Positions 35,496 through 49,083 are shown, numbered from the stretch's first letter. The stretch: 64,000 nucleotides of DNA from Biscogniauxia marginata (GCA_022695795.1 MU404078.1:248001-312000); one strand, 5' to 3'. Translations and numbers: made by a program. Notes: generated from the sequence alone by a model not told the origin.

Positions 35496-37134
35496 CAAGT
35501 GTTAAAAGCCTTAAAAAAGGTAAACCTATTTATTTATTCGACTAAAAATAAATAACATATTAAAAAACTAAATTATTTAGGGTTTATAATAAGTTTAAGA
35601 AAAATCTACATTTAAGAGGGAAAAATAGTAATAGTTAAAAATTAACTAAAACCTAAGAATGTTATAAACGTATACGTATTTCTTGGCTTTATTAATTACG
35701 TTAAATAACTCATTTAAGATTTCGAGCGAATCGCTAAACCATTAATAGAACTAATTACCTTAACGAAAATAAAAAAAGCTTTTTATTTCATTAAAGAAAC
35801 TAAATAAGCTTTTTAACAACTAAAAAAAATTATAATTAATAAGGTTATATATAAACTTTTAAATAAAAATAAAAAGAAACGATTAAAAATAAACGCTTTA
35901 AATTTCACCATCGGAATAATCTTAAAACAATTAAAAAACAATAAAAAATAGTACTTAATCGCGTACTTATTCAAGGCATTACACGGTGTTAAATTAAACT
36001 ATTAAATTTATAATAAAAAACTATTAATAATCATTAAAGCATTAAAAAAATAAAAACTATAACTTAATAAAACCAAAAAACCTATTAATATTTATTTAAA
36101 TCATAAAAACCTTACATGATTCATAATAACGTAAACGCTTAATTAAAAATATAAATATTAAATAATTTTCTTATTTAAGTTTAATTTTAAAATCCATTAT
36201 ATTAAAAAAACATTTAAATAAATCTTCTTAATAAAAAAAAGACTATAAATCAAAAATCAATAAAAGAAATGTTTAAATGTTTAAATAATAAAATAACAAA
36301 TTAATTATATTAATTTACATACGAATTAATATAAAAAACTAAAAATAATATTTTAAAGAAAGTTATAATTAAAAAGAAAAATAATTATAATCTTAATAAA
36401 GATTTAATAACGAACTTTTCTTATATAAAGAAAAAGTCTACGTATTAAAACGAGTATAAAACGAATTCGTTAAAGAATTTCACGAACACCCTTTACATGG
36501 TTATTAAGGAATCTTCAAGACATTAAAACGGTTATAAAAAGAGTTTAACTTTCTAGAAATATAACAAATAATTAAAAGAATTATAAAGATTTATAAAATT
36601 TATAATAAAACTAAAGTATTATAATATAAACCATATAAATTATTATAATTAACTTAAATACCTAAAAAAGCATAATATATAATTATATGGAATTTTGTAA
36701 TAAAACTCTTAAAGTTAAAAGATCTTACTATAAAAATACCTTATAATAATATATAAGTAATTATTAATAAATTTACGAAATATACCTACTTTTTACCGTT
36801 TAACGAGTTAAGTATAATAAACTAACTAACTTTTAATTTCCTAAAAAAATACGTTAATAAACATAAATTATTAAAATGTATTATTTTAAATAAAAATAAG
36901 TTATTTACATTAAAATTTTAAATTAATCTAATAAAACGAATAAAAATTAAATAAAAGTTATTTATAACATATTATCCTTAATTAAACGAATAAACAAAAA
37001 AACTAAACTAAATAATAAAACAATATTTATAAAACTATATTAACTAAGAAATAAACAATTAAGTAAAATTACTATTAGTAACTTAAATAGTATATAATAC
37101 TTCGATTAACGAAAACATAAAGATATCACCACAC

Positions 37135-37604
37135 TATTACGAACCAACTGGTCTAAAGGGACCAAGGGACGGGACGGGTTAAGAATACCCCGAAACAAGC
37201 TTCTCAAAGGGAAGATGTAATGCAACATCACGTGACTAGGATCTCAGTAGATTTAAGATCTAGAGAGAGTATTAACAATTAAATTTAAAGTGATCTAAGA
37301 TCTAGTTAAATTTAATAAATATTTAATATATTAAAGTAAGAAGTATAAGAAATAAAGAATAAGTATAAATAAATTAGAATTCCTTTTATATTTAGTTATT
37401 CATTCTAGTTTTTTAACTATTAATTTAAGATTATAATTACTTCTTAATATTATAATTAAAATACCTTAAAATCTCTTTAACGAACAAAACATTATAACTC
37501 TTTTAAACTAACTTTAACCCATTATTACCTTTAAAATAAGAAAACCTAGTATGTACTTATTTATGAAGTCAGCTAACTAGGAACACACAGGGAGGTTCGT
37601 CACA
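37135..37604 (+). repeat. solo LTR E
   Basis: 470 bases, TATTACGAACCAACTGG..GGTTCGTCACA. U3 is distinct from the other LTRs while R/U5 is shared. Flanked by CACAC (37130-37134) and CATAC (37605-37609), a 5-bp duplication with one C-to-T change. TCACGTGA at 37228-37235. Confidence 0.9.
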
Positions 37605-38185
37605 CATACGAAGTAATATATAATTAAAAAGCGGAAATCCAAAAACAATTTATTAAACTCACAAAAACACTAAAAATTGAAATAAAAACCCTAAAAGTAG
37701 AAATGCTATCTAAAAAAATCCAAGTAATATAACTATGATTATAAAAAGAATTATAATTTATTTAAAACAAAATAATAAAGTATTATAATAAAAAAAATTA
37801 AAGGACTAATTCTTAAAAAAAAGACATAATTTACTTACTTCGTTAACGATAAAGCGTAATAATAAAAACGTTTTAAATTAAAACAAAACGACTTAATAAA
37901 AAACTTAAGTTTAAAAAGTTAAAACTATATAAAGTCAAGAAAATCATCTTAAAAGTTAATTATAAACTTTTTTTATTAAAAAAATCTAAAATACATTTTA
38001 TATTTCATATTTCACTTTTAAAACTAACATTAAAAAACGCCTTACTAAAAAACTAATTAAAATTTAAAAAAAACCCTAATAAGTACAAAATAAAAAAATA
38101 TTAAATTTAAAACAAGTTAATAATTAATTATAATATTTTATTAAATAAAAAAGTTACTTACTCAAGGAAAACACTTAAAAACTAC

Positions 38186-38728
38186 TTAATCACTTAAAAA
38201 ACCTAATAAATAAACTTATAAACTTTCATTATTAAAACCCGGACCGGCCAGAAAAATCTAAAAATTCAATTAAAACTAATTAAAAAAGAAGAAAACCTCC
38301 GAAATAAATACGTTTTACCCGAATTTAAATTAATATAATAATTCTTTTATATGTTATTATTCTTTATTAAGACGTTACTATTTGGTTTTTACATGTTTTT
38401 ACTCTTTTAATTTATTTAAACTTTAAAGCCCTCTTTTTATTATTTCTAAACCCTTTTTACGAAGAAATTCCTCTTGTTTCTTTATTCGAATAAAGCGACT
38501 AAATAACTCTTATAATTACTCTTCTACTTTACGACGTTTAGCTGCTAGACGTTTACGCTCTTCATCGACTTTTCGGAGGGTCGATATTAGAGCTCCGGTA
38601 CCGTTATAAGAACGTTATCTTAAAATATAATTTACATAACAAAATATTAAATTTATTATAAAACATTTAAATTTATTAATAAAAATGTATAAAAAACAAG
38701 GTATTACCTTATATCTAAAACGAAACAT
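38186..38728 (-). pseudogene. element D antisense ORF (coiled-coil protein), RIP-broken
   Basis: 181-codon frame opposite to pol, ATG at 38728, last TAA at 38186-38188, internal stops TAA/TAG only. Cys residues occur in the first third (VIPCF, NKFKCF, IFCYVN). A strong coiled coil follows (LRKVDEERKRLAAKRRKVEE; KKQEEFLRKKGLEIIKRGL) and LAGPGF near the end. The most divergent copy, yet collinear with those of A, F and G. Confidence 0.75.
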
Positions 38729-38870
38729 ATAAAACTAAAAATCCTTACGAGCTTAATATTAATTTAAACGACGACGAGATTTAAAGACTTAAAAAAAATA
38801 ATAATAATTAATAAGAAAAAAATTTACTAAAAAAAAATCTTTAAAGATAAAAATTAAAAAAAAAATTTAA

Positions 38871-39338
38871 TATTACGATCTTATAAAGATTAAAACTCTA
38901 AAAAAGGAATATAAAGAACTAATTAAACATTATATAACTATTAATATAATAAGAATAAATATAGAAAATAAATATATTTAAAATAAACACATTTAAAATA
39001 AACACATCTAAAATAAACATATCTAAAATAAATACATTTAAAAGATTTAACGATATATAATATATTAAAACAAGAAATATAAAAAAAATGAATAAGTATA
39101 AATAAATTTAAATTTCCTTTATATCTAGTTATTTATTTTAATTCTTTAGCTATTAATTTAAAATTATAATTACTCCTTAATATTATAATAAAAGTACCTT
39201 GAAATCTCTTTAATGAACAAAACATAATAAATCTCTTAAATTAACCTCAACTTATTATTACTTATAAAACAAGAAAAACCTAATACGTACTCACTTATAA
39301 AGTCAACTAATTAGGAACACATAAGGAGATTCGTTACA
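38871..39338 (+). repeat. element D 3' LTR
   Basis: 468 bases, TATTACGATCTTATAAAG..GATTCGTTACA. Carries the degenerate 15-bp units at 38972-39038. Confidence 0.9.
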
Positions 39339-40437
39339 AAGAAGTTAATTAATAACACTTATTATATTAATTATAAAAAAAGAAATAATTTATTTATAAT
39401 TTATATAATTATAAGCGAAGTTAAAATAAAAACGTATATAAATTATTACGTAAATTCTTAAAATGTTAAATATATTTTTTATATAAGCGTTATTAAAAAA
39501 GGTTAATACGAAACTATATATTTATTTTTAAAGATTTATATTAATATATATATATAAATATAATATTTAGCTTTTCTTAATAAAGCTCGTTTTTTCGCGG
39601 TAATTAAATTATTTAATTTTATACGCGTGTTAATTATCGTGAATATATTTATATAATTTTTTAGAACTAATAAAAAACTATTTATTTATATATATATATT
39701 TTATTTTATACGTTTAATATATTTATTAATATATATATATATATAATACCTCGCTATTAACTAGTTATATTTAGCTTTAAATAATAATAATAATAATAAG
39801 TTTAATTATTATATAAATTTATTTAAGATTATTAAGGCTTATTTAGGATTTTTTATTATTATTTTTAATTATATTATATATAAATAAATATATATTTATT
39901 TTATTCGAGTTTATATATATTTTTACGGTTATAAACGTTTTTAGTTACGATATAATTTTTCGTGCTTATATAAGCGGCATTTTATATAATGTTAACCTCG
40001 TTTTATATATAGCCGTGTTATTTATAATAATAATAAAAATAATTTATTAAAAAACTTTTTAGTTTTATTTTATATTAATTTAATTTTTTATTATATAAAA
40101 CTAGTTTTAGTTATTTAAGAATTTCCGGATATATAATGTTTTTAATTTTTTTTAATTTATTTTCATTTTAAATTAATATTATATATTTATATATATTATA
40201 ACTTTTAATATAGCGATATAAAATTAATTATATATAAATATAGAATTTTATAAGTTAATTTTTATATAATTAAATAATTAGTTTTACGTTTTATTTATTA
40301 TTATAATAAAATATAAAGTTAAAGGGAATTACATATAAAATTAAGGTATTATTTACGTCTCGTCGTTTAAAAGTAATTTAATTTTAAGGATAAATCGTTT
40401 TTATTTATAAAACTAATTATTAAAAATATATATTTTT

Positions 40438-40866
40438 ATATAACGTGTCTTATAAGCGAGTGGGCCATATAATTTCTTATATAAAATTGACTTTTTCGAA
40501 AATTTATAACTTTATACGTAAAAGTCGTAAAAATCTTAAACCTTTTTTTAGTTATATAATTATAAGGTTTAACTAAAAATAAAATCGGAAAAATTAATTT
40601 AAAAAAACGTAAAAAGAAAACGCGTAAAAACTAAAATTAAAACAAAACGTACGAACCTTTTTACGTATTTCTTTATATATTTTATTTTTTTATTTTTTCG
40701 ATTTTATTTTTAATTAAACCGTATAATTATATAACTAAAAAAAAGGTTCGAGATTTTTCTGATTTTTACGCGTAAAGTTATGAATTTTTAAAAAAGCCGA
40801 TTTTATATGGGAAATTAAGTGGCCTACTCGCTTATATGGTTTACTCGCTTATAAAACACGTTATAA
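40438..40866. mobile_element. foldback/MITE-like inverted repeat
   Basis: Left arm about 40438-40595 and right arm about 40690-40866 are imperfect inverted copies, differing mainly by C/T and G/A changes, around a spacer of about 90 bases. The outer end reads TATAACGTGTCTTATAAGCG. The same end motif recurs singly at about 41187 (facing left) and 52760 (facing right). A non-autonomous DNA element of a Fot1/pogo-like family is likely, since the transposon at 50691 begins TATATAACGTGCTTTA. Confidence 0.65.
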
Positions 40867-41129
40867 TAAATAAAAAGGTATTTAATAATTTAGATTTTAA
40901 AGAGTTATAATTAATTTTATTTATTATTTATTATTTATTTTAATTTTAAGAGGTTTTAACTTAAAAAATATAATAAATTAAATAATATAAATTACGTTTT
41001 AAAAAACTAAATATTTAATATAAAAAAAGTATTTAGTTTTTAAAATATAAAACTAAATAAGACGATTTAAATAATAGTAATTATTAATTAATTTTAATAT
41101 GACGTAAATAATTTTTAATAATTAAAAGT

Positions 41130-41193
41130 GTAATAACTATGAAATTTCGTTTACGAGCTTATTTTATTTACTCGCTTATATAGTATGTTATAT
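41130..41193 (-). repeat. single arm of the foldback family
   Basis: Reverse complement of an ACGTATTATATAAGCGAG-type end, similar to 52760-52810, including the following CTTATAAACGAAAT-like words. No partner arm close by. Confidence 0.5.
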
Positions 41194-42089
41194 AAAGCTA
41201 ATATTATATTTTTTCTTTTTATAAAAAATATAAAAGAATATATTAAAAACATATAAATAAAATACTTTAAATTAACATTTATATACGAAATCATTTAATT
41301 ATTATTAAAACTTTGTTTAATAAGTATAATATCGCGTTAATAATTAAATTTATTATTTTTATTTAAAATAATTATAATAATTTCGTTTATTATAAATAAG
41401 TTTTCTCGGCGTTAATTAGCATTATATTTAATAATTAAGTTTAAGTTTAAAGTTAATATAATTTTAACCTTTTTAAGATTATAATTAGCTTATTATAAAC
41501 GTTTTATTTTATGTTCAAGTTATTTTTATGCGATTAAGTATTAATTTATATATAACTTTTATAAAATAATTTTATTTATAATATTATATATAATATTAAA
41601 ATTTAAGTTAACGTTTTAATTTATTTATAATTATAAAGCTTTATATGAATCGTGAAAATATAATTAAGCTTATCATGTTAATTTATTTAGTTTTAAATTT
41701 AATAATTCGATTTTATAATATAACGTTTTTTATATTTAAAATATAATTAATAAATATAAATACGAAAACGGAGTTATACCGGCGTGAATCTTTTTAAAAC
41801 CTTTTCGTTTATAATACATTTACGCGAAAAAGTTTTTATATGAAGTTTAATAATTTTTTAAAATTAAATAAATTTATAACTCCTTTTTTATAATAATTAA
41901 ATATATATATATATTTATTTTTCGATTATTATAATTATTTATTTAATTAAAATAACGCGTTATAATATTTATATATATTCGTTATAATAAAGTTAATATT
42001 ATATAAAGACATATAAACGCCGTTTTTAAGTATTTATCCGGGATAATATAACTTTATATTTAATATATTAAAATTTAACTCGAAATTTA

Positions 42090-42561
42090 TGTTACGACCT
42101 AACCATGGGAAGGGGACATTCAACATGGGTATTAGGGGCACGGACCAGGGATGCCCGCCTTGTGGGCATGAATAGGGAATACGATCCTACGTCACGTGAT
42201 GTGGATCCGACTTGATGAGTTAGATCCAAAAGAAGCCATACATAAGGGGATCCGAGTGGATAAGTCGGATCCAAAGGTATCTAACATACCAGATAGAGAA
42301 TATGTATAAGAAAGAATTTATATAAAAAGAATGGGATTTCTTATGTATTTAGTTATTCTTTCTAGTTTTTTAACTATTAATTTAAGATTATAATCACTTT
42401 TTAATACTATAATGAGAGTACCTTAAAACCTCTTTAACGAATATAACATTGTGAATTAATTAAATCAATTTTAACCTATTATTACTTTTAAATCAAGAAA
42501 ACCTAGTATGTATTTACTTATAAAGTTAGCTAACTAGGAACACATAAAAAGGTTCGTCACA
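42090..42561 (+). repeat. element F 5' LTR
   Basis: 472 bases, TGTTACGACCTAACCATGGG..GGTTCGTCACA. TCACGTGA at 42192-42199; TATA-like TATATAAAAAG near 42321. U3 is less mutated than the internal region. Confidence 0.95.
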
Positions 42562-42637
42562 TTTTAATAGCTCTTTAATTAATGCTAGACATTAGTTTAA
42601 AAGAAGGAACCTTTAGTTAAATAGCCCTAAGACAAGC

Positions 42638-43800
42638 ATGCCCCTTAAAACTAAAGAGTAACAAGAAAAAAAACAAGTAAGAAAATAATAGTTAATAAGC
42701 TCTTAAACGAAAGTTTTAGGTTTTTTTACGGTATTATAAAAAGGTTTAAAAGAACCAACATAAAAGTCCATTATAATTATAGTTAAAAAAGAGTCATAAA
42801 AGGACACCTTAAAGGCTTAGCAAAAAAATCATTTAAGAAAGAAAAAAAGGAGGAGAAAAAAACACTTAAAAAAGAAAACAAACAAATAAAACAACTTTTA
42901 CCTCTTAGAGATAAGTAATTACCCTTAAATAATAGCGACCTTAATAACTTAAACGACAAAAATAATATGATAACCCTCGATATAAAGGGTTTTAAACTAA
43001 TTACACCTAGTAAATATAATAGGTTAAACGATTTAAAAGGATTTTTAATTTAAGCCGGAACCTATTTATAGTTTTATTATAAAACGATTACTATTAAGAA
43101 ATAAAAGGTTTTCACGGTATCCTAGCTCCTCGTCGGAACCGCCTTAACCTAGTTTTAACCAGTATTAAAAAATCATCTAGAAAACGGATTAAACGCCCAA
43201 GAAAACACGAAGAAAGTCTTCAAGAATTATAAGGAGTTTAAAAAACAACTTAGGTTTATATTTAGTAATTTAATCCTTAAATAATAAACTAAAGCTCGAT
43301 TTTATAAACTATAATAAAATAAAAAGGCTTTAAATTACGCTATTAAGTTCAAGAAACTCGCAAGCCAATTATAACTACTTATTAAAAGCTTATATTACTT
43401 GTTTTATTAAGGATTAAAAAACTATATAAAGAATAAGCTATATAAAATAAACCTATATAAAAAAAGGAACCTAGGAAAGTTTAATAACTACGTTATAATG
43501 GTAATCACCATCGATAACGAAAACTTTAAACGGTACCTTAAAAAAAAAACGGTATAATGAAGGAATAGCGATTAATTAAAGGGAGGAAATCACAAAAGCG
43601 GTGCCGAAACCAGAAAAGGCACTAAAACCAAGTTAAACCCCATTAAAATCAACGTTATTTAAAAGGAACAAAAGAAACGAGATAAATTAACCATTAAATG
43701 TTTTAATTACAGAAAAAAAAGACATTATAAAAACGAGTGCCGAAGTCTTAAGAAACAAGAACTAAAAACAAGAGGGATTTCTTAACCCGAGAAAAGAGCC
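42638..43800 (+). pseudogene. element F gag remnant
   Basis: Starts MPLKTKE, collinear with Gag of A. The zinc knuckle at 43699-43740 reads CFNYRKKRHYKNEC: the second Cys (TGC to TAC) and the Gly (GGA to AGA) of CX2CX4HX4C are each changed by one G-to-A transition. Confidence 0.82.
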
Positions 43801-46800
43801 GCTAAAGCAAGGATTTAATTCGAAAACAACAAAGAAATAAACTAAGTATTTATTATTAACACTATTAAGGTAGAGAAAATTGAGGAGGCCCTTATAAAGG
43901 GAGTTTATAAATCTTATTAAGTTAACCGTAAGAACTATTTAGAGGATAACCACTCGTATTTAGGATATTTTACACCAAAACAAGCCAAATAAGGATATGA
44001 CGAAAGCGAATTACCATATAAATGCAATAATTACAAGCTAAAATACGACTTAAGAATTAAGTTAAACCATAATAATCTACATTAAAGCCATTATAATAAC
44101 GATAAATGTAAAACCTATTAAAAAAGAAGCTAGTATAATAGTTTAAACTAGAGGTTTTATATAAATAATAATTATAATATTCATTAAAGCTTAAGGGAAT
44201 ATATATCGTTACATTAAAGCTTTTATATTAACGACGTTTATTAAATATATAAAAGTTTTAAGAATAAAGCCGGTTATTATCTTTAAGAAATAGAAAATAA
44301 TAATACGAAAAAAAATGAGTGTATTTGCGACAACGTCTCATGATAGCCACATTTTTTTTAAACATGTTATCTTTACCCCGGTTTCAAAAAGAGCAACGAA
44401 GCAATTACTAAAGGTTATATATATTACACCTCGATACTATACGACGTATATGACTTGCTTGAAGCAGGTTTCGAAGAAAACGAGATTAAGGAAAAATTAT
44501 AGGAATTATAAAAGGGATTGTATTTTCTATAGTGGCTCGAAGAACGAACTAAATACGACATTAATTTATTCGGCTTTATAGGAAAACACTTAACAAAGTA
44601 ATAAGCAAAAACACGTACAACTAAACAAAGCTATAAATAAATCATTAAAACATATTTCAAAAAAAAAGGAAAACTTCTAGAAATTAATATAAACCTGAGG
44701 AGAAATATCGAGATACTTTTAACAAGCAAATTTAAAAATTATTCTTTTTATTCGAAGATAATTTAGAACTTTAAAAAATTCCGAGTTAATAGAATAAACT
44801 TAAGTTATAAAAAGGCTCTCGAAAAAAAATTAAAGTTTTAATATATAAAGTTTTATATAAAGGATAAACCTTTTACCCCTTATTACATAAAAGGTAATTA
44901 AAGAGATTATTTAAGTAATGATTACTAGAAACACGCTTCTATGAAAACTCAAGAGTAGAAAGATATCCGGGTTATAACAACTAAAAGAAAACCAAAAAAG
45001 AAAGGATATAGAAGACCAAAAAACGGCAAAGGCTCTCGCTAGTAAGGCAGCGAGAAGCTATAAATAGCAAGTTCTTGTATGAAGTCTAGTCGAGACTTGA
45101 TAATACCATTAAAACCAAAATCAAATATAATAAAAAGGAATATAAAGCCTTTATAGACTTAAGAATAAATAAAAGTTATATCTCAACTAAAATAACTTAA
45201 AAAGACAAGATACTATAAATATATAAATAAAGTTTATATTAACTATAAAACTTCGAAGGATATATATTTAGTTACGAGAATGGTAAAGTGTTAAGAGAGA
45301 TAGTACCTCTTTTAATAACCATTTAAGAACACCCTAAGTAAGTTATTTTTAATATTATATATATATTAAATCACGACATAATACTAAGGATAAATTGACT
45401 TAAAAAAAGTAATTCACGAATAAATTTCAAGATAAACACGCTTTATTAAGATTAAAAATAAGAGGAGTTAACCACCACGGGTTACGAGATAAGTACCGTA
45501 AGTAACTTTAGAGAAACAAATATAAAAACAAAACATATCGCTTATATAATTCGAGTAACCAAGCTTGAAAATCTAACGAAGAGAATACCGCGCAAGTACC
45601 TCCATTTCCATAAATTATTTAAAAATAAAATAAAAAAAGAATTACTAAAACATAGCTAATAAAATCACTAAATCCACTTTAAAAAAGAAAAACAACTAAA
45701 ATTATTTTTAATATATTTTATAAATCAGGAAAAACAAAAGGCATTATAAAAAGGAATTTAAGAGGATTTAAATAAAGGATATATTTAAGAATTAAAATCC
45801 TCGTTAAGATACCCGGCAATTATAGTACTTAAAGTCGACAAAAACGGGAAATAACATATTAATGAAAAAGGAAACCTAGTATAGCGACGAGTAATTAATT
45901 ACTAACACCTTAATAAAATAACCAAGAAAAACGGATACTTGTTACTACTAATAAAACTCATAAAAGAATAAATTAATAAGGCTTAAATCTTTATAGTACT
46001 AAACCTTCGCGATAAATATTATATAAAATAACTAAGGGATATAAACAATATATAGATATTATAAATATAAAGTTATACCATTTAAACTTATTAACGTACT
46101 CGCTATATTTCAACATATAATTATGATAGTTCTCCGCAAGTTTCTGGATAAATTTGTATTTATTTATTTAGATGATATCTTAATTTACTTAGAAAACGAG
46201 AAAGAACATAAGGAATATATAAAGCAAGTATTGAAAGCCTTAGAAAAGGTAAACCTACTCGTTTATTTAATTAAAAGTAAATAACATATTAAAAAACTAA
46301 ATTATTTAGGGTTTATAATAAATCCAGGAGAAATCCGCATTTAAAAGGGAAAAATAGCAATAATTAAGGATTGGCTAGAACTTAAGAGTGTTATAAATAT
46401 ACACGTATTTCTTGGCTTTATTAACTATGTTAAATAACTTATTAAAGATTTCGGGCGTATCGCTAAACCATTAACGGAATTAATTACCCTAGCGAAAACA
46501 AGAAAGGCTTTTCATTTTACTAAAGAAGCTAGGTAGGCTTTTTAACAGCTAAAAGAAGTTATAACTAGTGAGGTTATATATAAACTTCCAAACGAAAATA
46601 AAAAGAAACGACTAAGGATAAACGCCTTAAATTTCGCTATTAAAGTAATCTTAAAACAATTAAAAGATAATAAGAAATAGTACTTAATCGCGTAGTTATT
46701 TAAAGCACTATATAGTGCTAAACTAAATTATTAGATTTATAACAAGGAACTATTAATAGTTATTAAAGTACTAAAAAAATAGGAATTATGGCTTAATAGA

Positions 46801-48490
46801 ACTAAAGAACTTATTAATATCTATTTAAACCATAAAAACCTTATATAATTCATAATAACACAAACGCTTAATTAAAGACATAAGCGTTAAATGATTTTCT
46901 TATTTAAATTCAATTTTAAAATCCAGTATATTAAGGGAAAGGAAAATATCTAAATAGATCTTTTTAGTAGAAAGGGAAATTATGAATTAAAAATCAATAA
47001 AAGAAATGTTTAAATGTTTAAACAACAAAATAACGGATTAGTTGTATTAGTTTACATGCAAATTAATATAAGAAACTAGAAATAACGTTTTAAAGAAAAT
47101 TACAATTAAAAGGAAAAACAATTACAGTCTTAACAAGAATCTAATGACGAATTTCTCTCGTATAAGACGAATTCGTTAAAGAATTTCACGAATATCCTCT
47201 ATATAGCCACCAAAGGATTTTTAAAATAATGAAACGACTTTAAAAGGAATTCGACTTTTTAGGAATATGATAAATAGTTAAAAGAATTATAAAGAATTAT
47301 AATATCTATAATAAGGCTAAAGCATTATAATATAAACCATACGGATTATTATAACCAACTTAAATATTTAATAAAGCGTGGCATATAATTATATGAGATT
47401 TCGTAATAAAACTCTTAAAGTTAAAAGACCCTACTATAAGAGTACCTTATAACAGTATATAGGTAATTATTAATAGACTCACGAAATATGCCTACTTTTT
47501 ATTATTTAACGAATTAAGTATAGTAAAACAGTTAGCCTTTAGTTTTTTAAGAAAGTATATTAGTAAATATAGGCTATTTAAACGCGTTGTTTTAAATAAA
47601 GACAAGTTATTTACGTTAAAATTTTGGATTAATTTAATGAAACAAATGGAAATTAAGCAAAAATTGTTTATAACGTATTACCTTTAAACCGACGAACAAA
47701 TAAAAAAACTAAACTAAATAATAAAACAATATTTACGAAGCTATGTTAACTAAGAAATGAATAATTAGATAAAATTACTATTAATAACCTAAATAACATA
47801 TAATACTTCGATTAATAAAGACATGAAGATGTCACTACACGAGGCAGTATACAGGTAAAAGGCGGAAGCTTAAAAACAACCGATCGAACTTACAAAAGCA
47901 CTAAGAGTTAAAATAGAAGCCCCGAGAGTAAAAGTACTATCTAAAAAGATTTAAGCAGTATAATAACGACTACAAAAAGAATTATAATTCATTTAAAATA
48001 GAATAATAAAGTACTATAATAAAAAAAGAATTAAAGAACTAATTCTTAAGAGAAAAAACATGGTTTATTTACTTCGTTAATAACAAAACGTAACATTAAA
48101 AACACTTTAAATCAAAATAAAGCGACCTAGCGAAAAACTTAAATTTAAGAAATTAAGACTATATAAAATCGAGGAGGTTATTTTAAAAGTTAACTATAAA
48201 TTAGCGTTATTAAAAAGATTTAAAATATATCTTGTATTTTATATCTCGCTTTTAAAACTAGCACTAAATAACGTTATATTAAAAAACCAACTAGAATTTA
48301 AAGAAAACCCTAATGAGTATAAAGTAAAAAAGATATTAGATTTAAAATAAATTAAAAATTAATTATAATATTTTATTAAATAGGAAGAATACCCACCCGA
48401 GGAAAACACTTAGGAACCTCTTAAACACCTAAAAAACCTGACGAAGAAACTTATAAACTTTCACCGACAAAACCCGGATCGGCCAGAAAG
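43800..48490 (+). pseudogene. element F pol remnant (PR-RT-RH-IN-chromodomain)
   Basis: RT palm motif FVFIYLDDILIY at about 46156-46188; the connection region has FLGFINYVK. RNase H resembles LNY.IYNKELL near 46725. Integrase starts about 47165 with EFHEYPLYSHQRIF. The polyprotein ends in a chromodomain. A real gag-pol frame piece DLLEAGFEENEIKE can be read near 44450. Stops are mostly TAA/TAG from transitions. Confidence 0.85.
48363..48485 (+). pseudogene. chromodomain at the end of element F pol
   Basis: The frame reads YFIK-stop-EEYPPEENT-stop-EPLKHLKNL followed by KKLINFHRQNPDRPE. The two stops (TAG) fall exactly where chromodomains have the aromatic-cage Trp codons (YLVKW..Y..EENTWEPL), i.e. 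TGG to TAG by one G-to-A change each. A chromodomain fused to integrase defines chromoviruses and directs insertion to heterochromatin. Confidence 0.85.
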
Positions 48491-49083
48491 GCCTGAAATT
48501 CAAGGTCCTAATCCAGGAAGGACAGGTCGAAAAAGGGGACGACCTCGGAAGCAACTCTAGCCTGCTCGGCTAAAAATTATTGTTCGACCTAGAGACGCTT
48601 TTGTTCCTCTTCCAGACACTCTTACTTTTCCAGTTCATCTAGATTTTAAAGACTACGTTATAACATCTTTAAACCTTTTTCTTTTAATAACGCCTTTTAA
48701 AAGCGAATACGTTTTATCCGGGAAATAGATTTAGCCATTTCGGACTAGATTTGAGAAAGAACAAAGGTTATCTCAAACTATAAACGGAAAAGGGATTCTT
48801 CGGCCTGCTGTTTTTAGAGGGATAGTCGCTTTTTTTCATTATCTAGACGGTTAAAGGAATCTAGAGGGATTTTTGAACCATCATATTAAGCCTTTTAACA
48901 AACATATTTATTACATTTTCTTGACTCCCTAATAATTATAACACATTTTAGTTAATAATTAAAACAATACAAATAAAGCATAATATCGATATTAACACCA
49001 TAGTTTTTAATATGACGAGTAAGGGTGTTACGTTTCTTTTTTTAATTTATATAAAGGCGTTTAAAAACTCGATTACTAAACAT
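48421..49083 (-). pseudogene. element F antisense ORF (Cys-rich/coiled-coil protein), RIP-broken
   Basis: 221-codon frame, ATG at 49083, last TAA at 48421-48423, overlapping the chromodomain codons on the other strand. All internal stops are TAA/TAG. The N-terminal module holds Cys in LYCFNYQLKCV and RKCNKYVCQK, followed by KIPLDSFNRL. Then a long charged helix (LDNEKKRLSL; KALLKEKGLKML; LDELEK; ECLEEEQKRL; FLAEQARVASEVV) and DLSFLD near the end. Best preserved copy for the N-terminal half. A zinc-binding plus coiled-coil protein is the inference; no known function. Confidence 0.78.

Larger units (their letters stand above)
31869..38190 (+). pseudogene. element D gag-pol remnant
   Basis: Gag (about 31869-32960), then pol with RT, RNase H, integrase and a chromodomain remnant near 38150-38250. 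Interrupted at 37135 by solo LTR E. Codons for the RT active site have been lost at about 35395, next to a local tandem-repeat expansion (35405-35495). Confidence 0.75.
31226..39338 (+). mobile_element. element D: Ty3/gypsy chromovirus, RIP-degenerate, host of solo LTR E
   Basis: LTRs 31226-31791 and 38871-39338. Target duplication AAGAA at 31221-31225 and 39339-39343. LTR begins TGTTACGATCTTATAAGG, a U3 type unlike the others. The Gag start has decayed to ATA near 31869. The zinc knuckle has lost its Cys codons. The RT YxDD codons are missing. Integrase (FHEHPLHGY) is still readable. Heavily mutated, with an N gap in the 5' LTR. Confidence 0.9.
39344..42089. other. AT-rich repeat DNA without genes
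   Basis: Apart from the inverted repeats at 40438-40866 and a lone arm at about 41130-41193, this stretch is A/T-saturated with no readable protein. It holds a short TAA/ATA triplet run near 39786. Confidence 0.6.

Noticed and set aside
42092..42274. 60-codon minus-strand frame at the start of the F 5' LTR
   Set aside because: Lies wholly within U3 of an LTR, is not preserved in the 3' LTR, and has no domain.
44315..44581. 88-codon plus-strand open frame
   Set aside because: It is a shadow frame of element F gag-pol; the recognisable retroelement sequence (DLLEAGFEENEIKE) lies in another frame over the same bases.
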